DNA of 46,348 bases from Desulfovibrio sp. DV. Its GTDB lineage: Bacteria; Desulfobacterota; Desulfovibrionia; Desulfovibrionales; Desulfovibrionaceae. The notes under the pieces are model-generated. The model did not search any database, was not told the DNA's origin, and worked only from the letters and a program-made list of their open reading frames with translations. The stretch spans positions 1-46,348 of the forward strand of contig NZ_MLBG01000022.1 in the NCBI RefSeq assembly GCF_001936595.1, written 5' to 3'. A program made the position numbers and the translations under genes. Positions 17,482 to 25,677 of the stretch are shown piece by piece (the stretch's first letter is position 1; every line of letters begins with the position of its first letter).

Positions 17482-19104
17482 ATGGCCATATTGGGATTCG
17501 TCAACGTCAGGAAATTGCTCCTGGAATTGGCCCAGCACCACAGCGTGGAGGTGGTCCTCAAGATCGCCGTGGACACCCTGGCGGCGGTCTCAAGCGTGGC
17601 CATGGTGCGGGTCTGGCTCATCGAACCCGGCGACCTTTGCGCCAACTGCAAGGACAGCCGGCAGTGCCCGGACAAGAGCCGCTGCCTGCACCTCAAAGCC
17701 AGCGCCGGAAAATCCCTCATCGGCCCGACCACCTGGGATACGATCACCGGTTCATCCTTCAGCCGCTTCCCTATCGGCATCCGCAAGGTCGGTCAGATCG
17801 CCCAATCGGGCAAACCCATTGAACTCCTCGAAATCAAGCCTGATGAAAAATGGGTGGCCGATCCACAGTGGGTCAGGCGGGAAAAGATCGTGGGCTTTGC
17901 CGGCCAGCCGCTGATCTGCCGCGACGAGGTCCTGGGCGTCCTGTCGGTCTTCACCCGCCAACAGCTCGAACAAGGGGCGCTGGAAATGCTGCGCATGGTG
18001 GCCGACCATCTGGCCTACGCCATTGCCAATGCCCGGGCCTTTGAGCTGGTTGACAGCCTCAAGCAGCAGATCGAACTGGAAAACGCCTATCTGCGCGAGG
18101 AAATAAACGAAGCACAGTCGTTTAAAGGCATTATCGGGCAAAGTGAAGGCATCGAGCAGATTCGCAAGGTTATCCGCATGGTCGGCCCCACCGACGCCAA
18201 CGTGCTCATTTACGGCGAGTCCGGCACGGGCAAGGAGATGATCGCACGCGAAATCCACAACCACAGCGAGCGGTGCGACAAGCCCATGATCAAAATCAAC
18301 TGCTCGGCCATCCCCCGGGAGCTTTTTGAGAGCGAATTTTTCGGCCATGCCCGGGGCGCTTTCACCGGGGCGGTCAAAAACCGTATCGGCTATTTCCAGG
18401 CAGCTGACGGGGGGACGCTTTTTCTCGACGAGGTGGGCGAAATTCCCATCTATCTGCAAAGCAAACTCTTGCGCGTGCTCCAGGAAGGCGAATACCAGCG
18501 GGTGGGCGAAGAGACCGTACGCAAGGTCAATGTGCGTATCATCTCAGCAACGAACAGGAATCTGCACGCCGAAATCCAGTCCGGCCATTTTCGCGAAGAC
18601 CTCTACTACCGCTTGCAGGTCTTCCCGGTGGTGGTGCCGAGCCTTAAGGACCGCAAGATCGACATTGCGCTCCTGGCCGATCATTTCATCAAGCTGAGCT
18701 GCAAAAAAATGAACCGGCCTCTCGTGCGGCTCACTGAACCGCAGATGGGCCGGCTTGTCGCCTACGACTGGCCCGGCAACATCCGGGAACTGCAAAATAT
18801 CGTGGAGCGTATGGTGATCACCGCCCAGGCCGATCAGGTGCTGCTCGAACTGGGCCATGGCCCGGGCGGCCCCAAGGAATGCGCGCCAACCGCGGCGAGT
18901 GTGGCGCTGCCGGAACGCATCCTGACGGAAAAGGAACTGCGCGAACTGGAAACAGCCAACATGCAGGCGGCGCTGCGCCACACGAACTGGCGGATCTACG
19001 GCCATCGTGGCGCGGCCAAACTGCTTGGCCTCAATCCCACGACGCTGATCTCGCGGCTGAAAAAACTCGGCATCTACCTGCCCCGCTCCCAGCCCGAGGA
19101 GTAG
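17482..19104 (+). CDS. GAF-domain sigma-54-dependent transcriptional activator
   Basis: This regulator has 540 residues. The N-terminal sensor is GAF-like (about 15-185) and contains four clustered cysteines, C53, C56, C62 and C68, in a C-x2-C-x5-C-x5-C arrangement. This is a possible metal or iron-sulfur site. A helical linker leads to the AAA+ domain: Walker A GESGTGKE at 245-252, GAFTGA at 292-297 (contact with sigma-54), and Walker B GTLFLDEVGE at 311-320. A Fis-type helix-turn-helix (RGAAKLLGLNPTTLISRLKK) closes the protein. It should activate sigma-54 promoters from upstream sites. Its targets are not obvious; the decayed transporter upstream and lrgAB downstream are the neighbours. The Shine-Dalgarno (AAGGA) is rather far from the ATG. 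Confidence 0.9.
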   Translation: MAILGFVNVRKLLLELAQHHSVEVVLKIAVDTLAAVSSVAMVRVWLIEPGDLCANCKDSRQCPDKSRCLHLKASAGKSLIGPTTWDTITGSSFSRFPIGIRKVGQIAQSGKPIELLEIKPDEKWVADPQWVRREKIVGFAGQPLICRDEVLGVLSVFTRQQLEQGALEMLRMVADHLAYAIANARAFELVDSLKQQIELENAYLREEINEAQSFKGIIGQSEGIEQIRKVIRMVGPTDANVLIYGESGTGKEMIAREIHNHSERCDKPMIKINCSAIPRELFESEFFGHARGAFTGAVKNRIGYFQAADGGTLFLDEVGEIPIYLQSKLLRVLQEGEYQRVGEETVRKVNVRIISATNRNLHAEIQSGHFREDLYYRLQVFPVVVPSLKDRKIDIALLADHFIKLSCKKMNRPLVRLTEPQMGRLVAYDWPGNIRELQNIVERMVITAQADQVLLELGHGPGGPKECAPTAASVALPERILTEKELRELETANMQAALRHTNWRIYGHRGAAKLLGLNPTTLISRLKKLGIYLPRSQPEE

Positions 19105-19168
19105 CTCTTATTCCTCGAGAAGCGTGCTTTTGGAGCTGTCGGCAGACCGGAACGCCGGCACGAATTGC

Positions 19169-19864
19169 TCAGAGCAGGCCAAGCAGGCGCACTACCAGCG
19201 GCGCAAAGCCGGCCGTGAAAATGCCGGCCAAGATCATGGCCAGCCCGGCCATGGCCCCCTGCTGCTCGCCTTCCATGAGCGCCGTGGCCGTGCCCTGGGC
19301 ATGGGACACCGTCCCCAGGGCCAACCCCCGGGCCACGGGATGGCCGATGCCGACGCGGCTGAGTAACCACCCGCCAAAAAGCGACCCCAGAGTGCCGGTT
19401 GCCACCACAAAAGCGGCGCTCAGCGCCGGTATCCCCTCATAAATCCGCGAAATTTCCACGGCAAAGGGAATGGAGACGCCCTTGGGCAGGATGGAGACCA
19501 CCACCTCCCGGGGCAGTCCCCCCAGGCTGGCGATCAACCCGGCCGACAGCATGGCCAGAAAGGCCCCAAGTCCCACGCTGGCCACAATGGCCAGCCCGTG
19601 GCTGCGCAGCAGACGGCGGTGGCGATAGAGCGGCACGGCCAGACCAACCGTCGCCGGACCGAGCAGCGCGGTCATGACGTCGCGGGCCGGGGCGTAGACG
19701 GTGTAGGGCAGATCGCAGGCGACCAACACCGCAATGACGATGCCGGCGCTTAAGGCCACGACATTGAGCAACGGGTGGTTGACCGTCAGATACAACCGCC
19801 GGCAGGCCAGATACGTGGCCACGGTCAGGACAATAAAGCTTGCCAGCAGGAACGGATTGTCCAT
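19169..19864 (-). CDS. lrgB: LrgB-family membrane protein
   Basis: The product is 231 residues of mostly hydrophobic sequence with about six to seven membrane segments. It matches the LrgB/CidB family, including LLGPATVGLAVPLYRH and the conserved LPKGVSIPFAVEIS and GTVSHAQGTATA segments. The family is paired with small holin-like LrgA/CidA proteins; proposed roles range from control of murein hydrolases to export of glycolate or pyruvate-like metabolites. Here lrgA lies one base upstream, so the two form a bicistronic operon. The start ATG at 19864 is fixed by its partner's stop codon (TGAGATG). Confidence 0.9.
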   Translation of the reverse strand: MDNPFLLASFIVLTVATYLACRRLYLTVNHPLLNVVALSAGIVIAVLVACDLPYTVYAPARDVMTALLGPATVGLAVPLYRHRRLLRSHGLAIVASVGLGAFLAMLSAGLIASLGGLPREVVVSILPKGVSIPFAVEISRIYEGIPALSAAFVVATGTLGSLFGGWLLSRVGIGHPVARGLALGTVSHAQGTATALMEGEQQGAMAGLAMILAGIFTAGFAPLVVRLLGLL

Positions 19865-19865
19865 C

Positions 19866-20222
19866 TCAGGCTCTCCTGCGGTGCAGAAACAAGGTCAAAA
19901 AGCCCACCGCAAAAAACGGCAGCACCGAACTGACCACCACTGCGGCCAGGAGCACGAATCCGTACTGGTAAAAGACACCGCCCCAGTCCATGAGTCCCAC
20001 GGCAATGGGGATGAAGAAAAAGACCAGATGGCGCAACAGGAAGTCTGCAGTCTCGGCCACATAATCAAGCTTGACCACACCCAGACACAAGAGGGCAAAC
20101 AAGAGCACCACACCGACCACATTGGCCGGCACAGGCAGAGCCAGGGCCTCGGTGAGCCACCGGCCGGCAAGATACACGCCCCACAGGATGCCAAGCTGTC
20201 CCAGATACTTCACAATACGCAT
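19866..20222 (-). CDS. lrgA: LrgA/CidA-family holin-like protein
   Basis: This small membrane protein of 118 residues has four predicted membrane segments and a basic C-terminal tail (HRRRA). It matches the LrgA/CidA family, with LGQLGILWGVYLAGRWL at the start and LPVPANVVGVVLLFALL following. These proteins form holin-like oligomers in the cytoplasmic membrane, partnered with LrgB. The ATG at 20222 is preceded by GGGAA. Sequence directly upstream of the start belongs to the truncated radical SAM gene on the other strand, so the two genes abut head to head. The promoter of lrgAB must lie inside that remnant. Confidence 0.85.
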   Translation of the reverse strand: MRIVKYLGQLGILWGVYLAGRWLTEALALPVPANVVGVVLLFALLCLGVVKLDYVAETADFLLRHLVFFFIPIAVGLMDWGGVFYQYGFVLLAAVVVSSVLPFFAVGFLTLFLHRRRA

Positions 20223-20329
20223 GGTTCCCGCCTTGCTTTGCCGCCGGGGATGGAACTTTTCCCGGCGCACGGCTCCATACGCCGGCCGGCTCTTGGGGAC
20301 AACCCCTGGCCGCCCGGGATCTCGACGGC

Positions 20330-21421
20330 GTGCGCCATGTGACCCTGACCGCCGGCACCACCGCCTGCCCCGACGACGGGGCACTCTATCTCGGCCGGTC
20401 CGCCGCCGCCATTGTGGCTGCCACCGGACTGCCGGTGGAAATCCAGTTCGAACCGCTGCACGACCAGGGCCTCTACGCCCGGTTGCGGGACATGGGCGTC
20501 ACCGACGTCGGCATCCATGTGGAGAGTTTCAATCCGGCCGTGCGCCGCCGCATGCCCCCGGGCAAGGCCGAAGTGGACTTGCAGACCTATTTCGAGGCCT
20601 TTGCCGCTGCCGTGGCCGTGTTTGGCCGCAACAAAGTCAGCACCTACGTGATCCTGGGCCTGGGCGAGGATGTGGAGGTCACCCTGGACGGCTGCCGCCG
20701 CGCCGCAGCCCTTGGCGTCTATCCCGTGGTGGTGCCGCTGCGCCCCCTGCTCGATTCCTGTCTGGCCGAAGCCAGGCCGGTCGATCCGGAGTATCTCGGC
20801 GGCATGTACCGGGCGGTGGGAAAGATGCTGACCGACCAGGGGCTGGCCGCCGAGCACAGCACGGCCGGCTGCGTGCGCTGCCGGGCCTGCTCCCTGCTCC
20901 AGTTCACCGAGTCTCCGCTCCCCCCGAAGCCGGCGGCCATAGCTGCTCCTGCGGCTGTGGCCGATGCCGCCGCCGTGACCGTACGGGTGGCCGAGACTCC
21001 GGACGAAATCGAGGAATACCTGCGCCTGCGCCACGAAGTCTTCGTGTCGGAGCAAGGGATTTTCCCGGTCAGCGACCGCGACGCCCATGATACGGACGCC
21101 CTCCCCATTCTCGCCCTGGTGGCCGGACGTCTGGCCGGGGTGGTGCGCTGCTACCGCCATCGGGGCGGCGTATGGTACGGCGGCCGGCTGGCCGTGCGGC
21201 CCGAATTTCGCAGTGGCGTCAATATCGGGGCGCTGCTCGTGCACAAGGCCGTGGAACTCATGCGGGCAAACCCCACCGTGAAACGTTTCCTGGCCACGGT
21301 GCAATTCCAAAACGTCTGCTTCTTCCAGCGCATCGGCTGGGTGCGCCTGGGGAAACCGTTTTTGCTGCAGGGCAAAAAGCACCAGATTATGAAAAAAAAG
21401 CTGCGCGAGGGGGACTTGTGA
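20330..21421 (+). CDS. 5'-truncated MSMEG_0568-type radical SAM domain fused to GNAT acetyltransferase
   Basis: The N-terminal 200 residues match the C-terminal two thirds of MSMEG_0568-family radical SAM proteins (VRHVTLTAGTT, GIHVESFNPAVRRRMPPGKAE, STYVILGLGED, AGCVRCRACSLL). The 5' part that would carry the CxxxCxxC cluster motif is absent. In-frame homology (AARDLDG) begins before the first start codon, at about 20309, and stops near the lrgA start. After an Ala/Pro linker (about 203-220), a GNAT domain follows (EEYLRLRHEVFVSEQGI, then AVRPEFRSGVNIGALLVHKA), like the MSMEG_0567/Sll0786 acetyltransferase that normally neighbours the radical SAM gene. The GNAT half appears complete; the radical SAM half cannot bind its cluster. 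A GTG at 20330 is the first possible start. Confidence 0.72.
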   Translation: MRHVTLTAGTTACPDDGALYLGRSAAAIVAATGLPVEIQFEPLHDQGLYARLRDMGVTDVGIHVESFNPAVRRRMPPGKAEVDLQTYFEAFAAAVAVFGRNKVSTYVILGLGEDVEVTLDGCRRAAALGVYPVVVPLRPLLDSCLAEARPVDPEYLGGMYRAVGKMLTDQGLAAEHSTAGCVRCRACSLLQFTESPLPPKPAAIAAPAAVADAAAVTVRVAETPDEIEEYLRLRHEVFVSEQGIFPVSDRDAHDTDALPILALVAGRLAGVVRCYRHRGGVWYGGRLAVRPEFRSGVNIGALLVHKAVELMRANPTVKRFLATVQFQNVCFFQRIGWVRLGKPFLLQGKKHQIMKKKLREGDL

Positions 21422-21813
21422 TCGTTACCGCCGTCCCCTTAAGCGAGACCGCCTTCACGCTGACCTCGGACCTGCACACCGCCGTCTCGGACCAGTCTCC
21501 GGACTTTGGCGGCAATGGCCTGGGCCCCATGCCAAGCGAACTGCTCCTGTGGTCCGTGGCCGCCTACTTTGGCCAGGCCATCCGCTACGTGGCCGCCCGG
21601 AGACGGCAGACGATCGAGGATTTGTCCCTTGCGGTATCCGGCGTCAAAGACGCCAAGGCATTTTGCTTCGGTGAGATTGTTATTCGCGTATCAGCCGCCT
21701 TTCCCCAGGAACTCCTGGAGAGCATTGTTCGCCTGGCTGACCGGTACTGCTTTGTGCCCAACAGCTTATTGACACCGGTTCTGGTCGAAGTTGCATCTGT
21801 TGAGCCGGTTTAG
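21418..21813 (+). CDS. OsmC-like protein
   Basis: The 131-residue product resembles the OsmC/Ohr fold: an N-terminal strand region, G-P-M-P-S-E-L-L-L-W-S-V-A-A-Y-F-G at about 36-52 in the position of the helix that usually carries the first catalytic cysteine, and a C-terminal R-Y-C-F-V-P-N-S-L. The first peroxidatic cysteine of OsmC (usually in A-x-C) is not evident, so peroxide reduction is doubtful. The start GTG at 21418 overlaps the stop of the acetyltransferase fusion (GTGA) and has GAGGGGG before it, so it is coupled to that gene. The function is unknown. Confidence 0.65.
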   Translation: MIVTAVPLSETAFTLTSDLHTAVSDQSPDFGGNGLGPMPSELLLWSVAAYFGQAIRYVAARRRQTIEDLSLAVSGVKDAKAFCFGEIVIRVSAAFPQELLESIVRLADRYCFVPNSLLTPVLVEVASVEPV

Positions 21814-22247
21814 CAGATTCCACTCTGACATTTTACTGTTGCTGCCAGCGCCAGAATCATCTCATCAACGAAATTTCGTTATAAACCCTGAACTTTCTTG
21901 GCTCGCAACGATATTCAATTGTCCCCCCTCACCAATCGGGTGGATGTCTGTCGGCACAGCCGGTCGGACGTCCTCCCGATTTCTTGTATTCATTTAAAAT
22001 AAATTACTATTTCATGAAAACAAGCGCCTCGGCAATGGCAGGAAACGCCCGGCATCGTCCTTGCTAAGGCCCCTGCTCAAACCTGGCGCAGCAGCGCCCG
22101 GCCATCCGGTGTCACCATCTTCGGAGCAGGGGCATACCGGTGGACCGCCTGCTGCGGGATACAGCGGTCGGGAAGCCCAGGCGGCAAGGCCCGCCCTTCC
22201 CGGCCGCAACACGCTTAACCATTCGCTTGCGCGAAAGGAGAACGCTC
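21814..22247 (+). promoter_or_regulatory. Upstream region and leader of dsrAB
   Basis: This 434-base stretch has no gene that I can support. Its left half is unusually AT-rich for the window, especially 21983-22020, and is the likely promoter region of dsrAB. The best sigma-70-like guess is TTGTAT, 18 bases, then TATTTC, which is weak. The right half contains a perfect 10-bp inverted repeat, GCCCCTGCTC at 22069-22078 and GAGCAGGGGC at 22124-22133, with a 45-base loop, within what would be the transcribed leader. AAGGAGA lies six bases before the dsrA start. Confidence 0.5.
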
Positions 22248-23561
22248 ATGTCCAAACACCAGACCCCCCTGCTCGATCAGCTCGAAACAGGGCCGTGGCC
22301 CAGCTTCGTGTCTGACATCAAGCAGGAGGCCGCCCATCGCAGCGCCAATCCCGAGGGGCTGGATTACCAGATCCCGGTGGATTGCGCCGACGACCTGCTT
22401 GGCGTGTTGGAACTGTCCTACAAGGACAAGGAAACCCACTGGAAGCACGGCGGCATCGTCGGCGTCTTCGGTTACGGCGGCGGTGTCATCGGGCGCTACT
22501 GCGATCAGCCCGACCTGTTCCCGGGTGTTGCCCACTTCCACACCGTGCGCGTCAACCAGCCGGCCGGAAAGTACTATACTGCCGAATACCTGCGCGGCAT
22601 CATGGACATCTGGGAGCTGCGCGGCTCGGGCCTGACCAACATGCATGGCTCAACCGGCGACATCGTGCTGCTTGGCACCACCACGCCCCAGCTCGAAGAA
22701 GTCTTTTACGAGCTCTCCCACACCATGCGCACCGACCTCGGCGGCTCGGGCGGCAACCTGCGCACCCCGGCCGACTGCCTGGGCAGCTCGCGCTGCGAAT
22801 TCGCCTGCTACGACACCCAGGATCTGTGCCACACCCTGACCACCGACTACCAGGACGAGCTGCACCGCCCGGCTTTTCCCTATAAATTCAAGTTCAAATT
22901 CGACGGCTGCCCCAACGGCTGCGTCTGCTCCATCGCACGTTCCGACTTCTCGGTCATCGGCACCTGGAAGGACGACATCCGCATCGACCAGGAGCGCGTC
23001 AAAGCCTATGTCGCCGGCGAGTTCAAGCCGGGCGGCGGCTCCCACTCCGGTCGCGACTGGGGGGCTTTCGACATCGTCAAGGAAATCGTGGACCGCTGCC
23101 CCACCGGCTGCATGAGCTACGACGGCACCAAGCTGACCATCGACAACGCCAACTGCACCCGGTGCATGCACTGCATCAACACCATGCCGGCGGCTGTGAA
23201 AATCGGCAAAGATACCGGCGCTACGATCCTCCTTGGAGCCAAGGCCCCCATCCTGGACGGGGCGCAAATGTCTTCGCTGCTCGTCCCCTTCGTCAAGGTG
23301 GAAAAGCCCTATGACGAGATCAAGGAAGTCATCGAAAACATTTGGGATTGGTGGATGGAAGAAGGCAAGAACCGCGAGCGCGTAGGCGAGACCATGAAGC
23401 GTCTGTCCTTCCAGAAGCTGCTCGAGGTCACCAACATCAAGGCCATGCCGCAACACGTCAAGGAACCGCGCTCCAATCCGTACATCTTCTTCAAAGAAGA
23501 GGAAGTGCCCGGCGGTTTTGCCCACGACGAGGCGGCCTACCGCCAAAGACACATGCGATAA
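22248..23561 (+). CDS. dsrA: Dissimilatory sulfite reductase alpha subunit
   Basis: This is full-length DsrA, 437 residues. With DsrB it forms the alpha2-beta2 siroheme enzyme in the cytoplasm that reduces sulfite, passing the product to DsrC as a trisulfide, the last step of sulfate respiration. Siroheme/[4Fe-4S] ligands are C177 and C183 (CLGSSRC) and C221 and C225 (CPNGC). The inserted ferredoxin domain has C284, C303, C306 and C309 (CPTGC, then CTRCMHC). These positions coincide with those of D. vulgaris. The start ATG has an excellent AAGGAGA. DsrB follows 16 bases after the stop, so the two are co-transcribed. This gene is the clearest sign that the host is a sulfate or sulfite reducer. 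Confidence 0.98.
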   Translation: MSKHQTPLLDQLETGPWPSFVSDIKQEAAHRSANPEGLDYQIPVDCADDLLGVLELSYKDKETHWKHGGIVGVFGYGGGVIGRYCDQPDLFPGVAHFHTVRVNQPAGKYYTAEYLRGIMDIWELRGSGLTNMHGSTGDIVLLGTTTPQLEEVFYELSHTMRTDLGGSGGNLRTPADCLGSSRCEFACYDTQDLCHTLTTDYQDELHRPAFPYKFKFKFDGCPNGCVCSIARSDFSVIGTWKDDIRIDQERVKAYVAGEFKPGGGSHSGRDWGAFDIVKEIVDRCPTGCMSYDGTKLTIDNANCTRCMHCINTMPAAVKIGKDTGATILLGAKAPILDGAQMSSLLVPFVKVEKPYDEIKEVIENIWDWWMEEGKNRERVGETMKRLSFQKLLEVTNIKAMPQHVKEPRSNPYIFFKEEEVPGGFAHDEAAYRQRHMR

Positions 23562-23577
23562 GCGGGGGACACAGGAA

Positions 23578-24741
23578 ATGGCATTCATCTCTTCCGGCTA
23601 CAATCCCGACAAGCCCATGGAAAACCGGATCACGGACATCGGTCCTCGCCATTACGAGGAATTCTATCCGCCGGTCATCAAGAAAAACAAAGGCCAGTGG
23701 GACTACCACGAGATCATAAAGCCCGGCGTGCTCAAGCATGTCGGCCTGTCCGGCGACGTGGTCTATACCGTGCGGGCCGGCGGGGCGCGGCTCATGAGCG
23801 TTACGCACATCCGCGAGATTTGTTCCATCGCCGAGAAGCATTGTGGGGGGCATCTGCGTTTCACCACGCGCAACAACGTGGAATTTATGGTCGAGACCGA
23901 GGCCGCCGTCGAAGCGTTGCTGGAGGATCTTGCCTCCCGCAAGTTCGCTGGCGGGAGCTTCAAGTTCCCGGTCGGCGGCACCGGCGCCTGCGTCTCCAAC
24001 ATCGTCCACACCCAGGGGTATGTCCACTGCCACACCCCGGCCACCGACGCCTCCGGCCCGGTCAAAGCCGTCATGGACGACATGTTTGCCTACTTCCAGT
24101 CCATGACCCTGCCGGCCATGGTCCGCATCTCGCTGGCCTGCTGCCTCAACATGTGCGGCGCAGTGCACTGCTCCGACATTGGCATTGTCGGCATCCACCG
24201 CAAGCCCCCCATCGTCGAGCACGACCGCCTGGACAACATCTGCGAAGTGCCCCTGGCCGTGTCCTCCTGCCCGACCGGGGCGATCAAGCCGGTCAAGGTC
24301 GAAGTCGACGGCAAAAAGGTCAACTCCGTGGCTGTAAATGCCTCGCGCTGCATGTACTGCGGCAACTGCTACACCATGTGCCCGGCCATGCCGCTGGCTT
24401 CCGGCGAAGGCGACGGCATCGTGCTCATGGTCGGCGGCAAGGTGTCCAACCGCATCTCCATGCCCAAGTTCTCCAAAGTCGTTGTGGCCTTTATCCCCAA
24501 CGAGCCGCCCCGCTGGCCGACGCTGTCCAAGATGATCCGGCAGATTGTCGAAGTGTATGCCAGGGAAGCACGCAAGTACGAGCGCCTGGGCGAATGGGCC
24601 GAGCGCATTGGCTGGGAGAAGTTCTTCGAGCTGTGCGATCTGGAATTCACCCACCACTGCATCGACGACTTCCGTGATCCGGCCTACTACACGTGGCGTC
24701 AGAGCACCCAGTTCAAGTTCACCAAGCACGTCGAGGCGTAA
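23578..24741 (+). CDS. dsrB: Dissimilatory sulfite reductase beta subunit
   Basis: This is full-length DsrB, 387 residues. Siroheme-cluster ligands are visible as C151 and the CC-x3-C group C188, C189 and C193 ([12 protein letters not shown]). The ferredoxin domain has C231 (CPTGA) and C258, C261 and C264 (CMYCGNC). The beta subunit carries the catalytically active siroheme in characterised enzymes. The ATG at 23578 has GGGGGA eight bases upstream; the frame is open further back into the end of dsrA, but that is not homologous. A strong hairpin follows nine bases after the stop. The usual third gene, dsrD, is present only as a remnant. Confidence 0.98.
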   Translation: MAFISSGYNPDKPMENRITDIGPRHYEEFYPPVIKKNKGQWDYHEIIKPGVLKHVGLSGDVVYTVRAGGARLMSVTHIREICSIAEKHCGGHLRFTTRNNVEFMVETEAAVEALLEDLASRKFAGGSFKFPVGGTGACVSNIVHTQGYVHCHTPATDASGPVKAVMDDMFAYFQSMTLPAMVRISLACCLNMCGAVHCSDIGIVGIHRKPPIVEHDRLDNICEVPLAVSSCPTGAIKPVKVEVDGKKVNSVAVNASRCMYCGNCYTMCPAMPLASGEGDGIVLMVGGKVSNRISMPKFSKVVVAFIPNEPPRWPTLSKMIRQIVEVYAREARKYERLGEWAERIGWEKFFELCDLEFTHHCIDDFRDPAYYTWRQSTQFKFTKHVEA

Positions 24742-24749
24742 TAACAACT

Positions 24750-24777
24750 TCCGGGCGGGGAGCGATCCCCGCCCGGA
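24750..24777 (+). other. Strong hairpin between dsrB and the dsrD remnant
   Basis: Perfect 11-bp arms TCCGGGCGGGG and CCCCGCCCGGA enclose a six-base loop AGCGAT. No T run follows, so it is not a standard terminator. It is better placed to protect the dsrAB transcript 3' end, or to set the ratio of dsrAB to downstream message. Confidence 0.75.
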
Positions 24778-24798
24778 TCACTCCAGGGAGAAGACGGC

Positions 24799-24926
24799 AT
24801 GTCTTCCGGGAAAAAGCAGGTCTTGAATTTGTGACGGGAAAGACGGGCAAGTCCAAATGTTACTTCAGCGATTTCTGCAAGATATGCCCGAACAAAATGC
24901 AGCGTGAATTGAAAAAAATCCTTTCT
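24799..24926 (+). pseudogene. dsrD: dsrD remnant, frameshifted and 3'-truncated
   Basis: An ATG at 24799 with GGGAG upstream reads MSSGKKQVLNL and stops at 24832. Shifting frame at 24825 gives EFVTGKTGKSKCYFSDF, then MQRELKKIL, ending near 24923. Joined, the two frames align with the first half of DsrD (in D. vulgaris the corresponding parts read K-V-V-D-F-L, K-S-K-F-Y-F-N-D-F and K-Q-R-E-V-K-K-I-L). One missing base between TTG and GAA restores the frame. After KKIL all similarity ends: the C-terminal half (about 35 of 78 residues, including the winged-helix wing) is gone and none of the three frames contains it. DsrD is a small allosteric activator of DsrAB. The position, directly after dsrB, is the normal one for the gene. 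Confidence 0.8.
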
Positions 24927-24950
24927 TACAGGCCATCAGAACAACACCAC

Positions 24951-25235
24951 TTAAAAACTGTACTTGGCGCTGCCAGGGATTTCAGCACCGCCGGCCTGAC
25001 CGTTTTGCCCACTTCCCAACACTTGATTCAACATTGGCTTAAGCTTGTTAAGCGCACTATTTTCATCGGCCTGTCCATTGCTGCGATAGTTTAACCGGGG
25101 AGAGGATTTAAGTCCTGACTGGCCGGTTGTCTTATCGTCATTGCCAACCTTCGGAGCGGCATCAGGTTGATTTCCTGCATATGCAATGCCTGAATAAAGA
25201 ACACCACACACAACGAACAGAATGAGTGTTTTCAT
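24951..25235 (-). CDS. Small secreted protein
   Basis: The product is 94 residues. It has a clear Sec signal peptide: MKTLILFVVCGVLYSGIAYA, with likely cleavage after A-Y-A at about residue 20. The mature part is hydrophilic, rich in Asn, Gln, Gly and Ser, without cysteines or recognisable domain. I chose the ATG at 25235, preceded by GGAAGG, over an upstream in-frame codon. It is oriented against dsrAB, and its 3' end lies 25 bases from the point where dsrD homology stops, so the rearrangement that removed the end of dsrD probably brought this gene in. The function is unknown. Confidence 0.65.
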   Translation of the reverse strand: MKTLILFVVCGVLYSGIAYAGNQPDAAPKVGNDDKTTGQSGLKSSPRLNYRSNGQADENSALNKLKPMLNQVLGSGQNGQAGGAEIPGSAKYSF

Positions 25236-25442
25236 ACAGCCTTCCAAGATAGAAATTTGCTATGCATTTGCTGCGCCCGGCAAGCCTTGACGATCTGGCC
25301 GGCATGTCTTTCCGACAGCAGAGCGGGGAAGATCCACCCGGCTCGCCGGAGCAATGGTGGCTCCCGTCAAGCTCAAAAAGCAACTTTCGCGTCTCGACTT
25401 GGCAACGCACCCGGTCCAATCATACGAACCCCAGATGGGTTC

Positions 25443-25478
25443 CCAAAGGGTGTCAGTCCCTTTGGCCGCCGGAGGCAC
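25443..25478. repeat. Hairpin plus GGCCGCCGGAGGCAC element, second copy
   Basis: An 8-bp hairpin, CCAAAGGG (25443-25450) and CCCTTTGG (25458-25465) with a seven-base loop, runs directly into GGCCGCCGGAGGCAC at 25464-25478. The last 15 bases are identical to bases 8-22 of the window. The element lies in the 347-base stretch between the small secreted gene and tRNA-His. The rest of that stretch (25236-25440) shows no gene or motif that I can support beyond the likely promoter area of the secreted-protein gene. Confidence 0.55.
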
Positions 25479-25540
25479 CGTGTCCATATGCGTTTCGGTC
25501 ATTTCGCATGGAGTTGCAAGGCATGAGACCAGCAAAACAA

Positions 25541-25567
25541 AAAGGCCCGGTGGTTAACCGGGCCTTT
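25541..25567 (-). terminator. Terminator of tRNA-His
   Basis: A perfect inverted repeat GGCCCGG-TGGTTAA-CCGGGCC is flanked by A and T runs on both sides, so it can work in either direction. It lies 16 bases past the 3' end of the tRNA gene on the minus strand. Confidence 0.88.
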
Positions 25568-25582
25568 TTCAAGGAAAATTAC

Positions 25583-25659
25583 TGGGGTGACTGATGGGGC
25601 TCGAACCCACGACAACCAGGGCCACAACCTGGGACTCTACCAACTGAGCTACAGCCACC
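25583..25659 (-). tRNA. tRNA-His (GTG)
   Basis: Read on the minus strand, the gene begins GGTGGCTGTAGCTC, including the extra 5' G (position -1) typical of tRNA-His. It has the D-loop AGTTGGTAGAG and an anticodon stem CCAGG with loop TTGTGGC (anticodon GTG). The T arm is GTGGG-TTCGAGC-CCCAT, and the 3' end has an encoded CCA. The total length of 77 bases is as expected. A sigma-70 promoter lies just upstream and a terminator just downstream, so it is a single-gene unit. Confidence 0.97.
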
Positions 25660-25677
25660 ACTGACGAAGAAGGAGCT

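Noticed and set aside
24693-25094. A 133-codon frame containing the second part of the dsrD remnant
   Set aside because: Its start lies inside the end of dsrB in a different frame, and after the DsrD-like stretch it runs antisense through the small secreted gene; it is not a natural gene.
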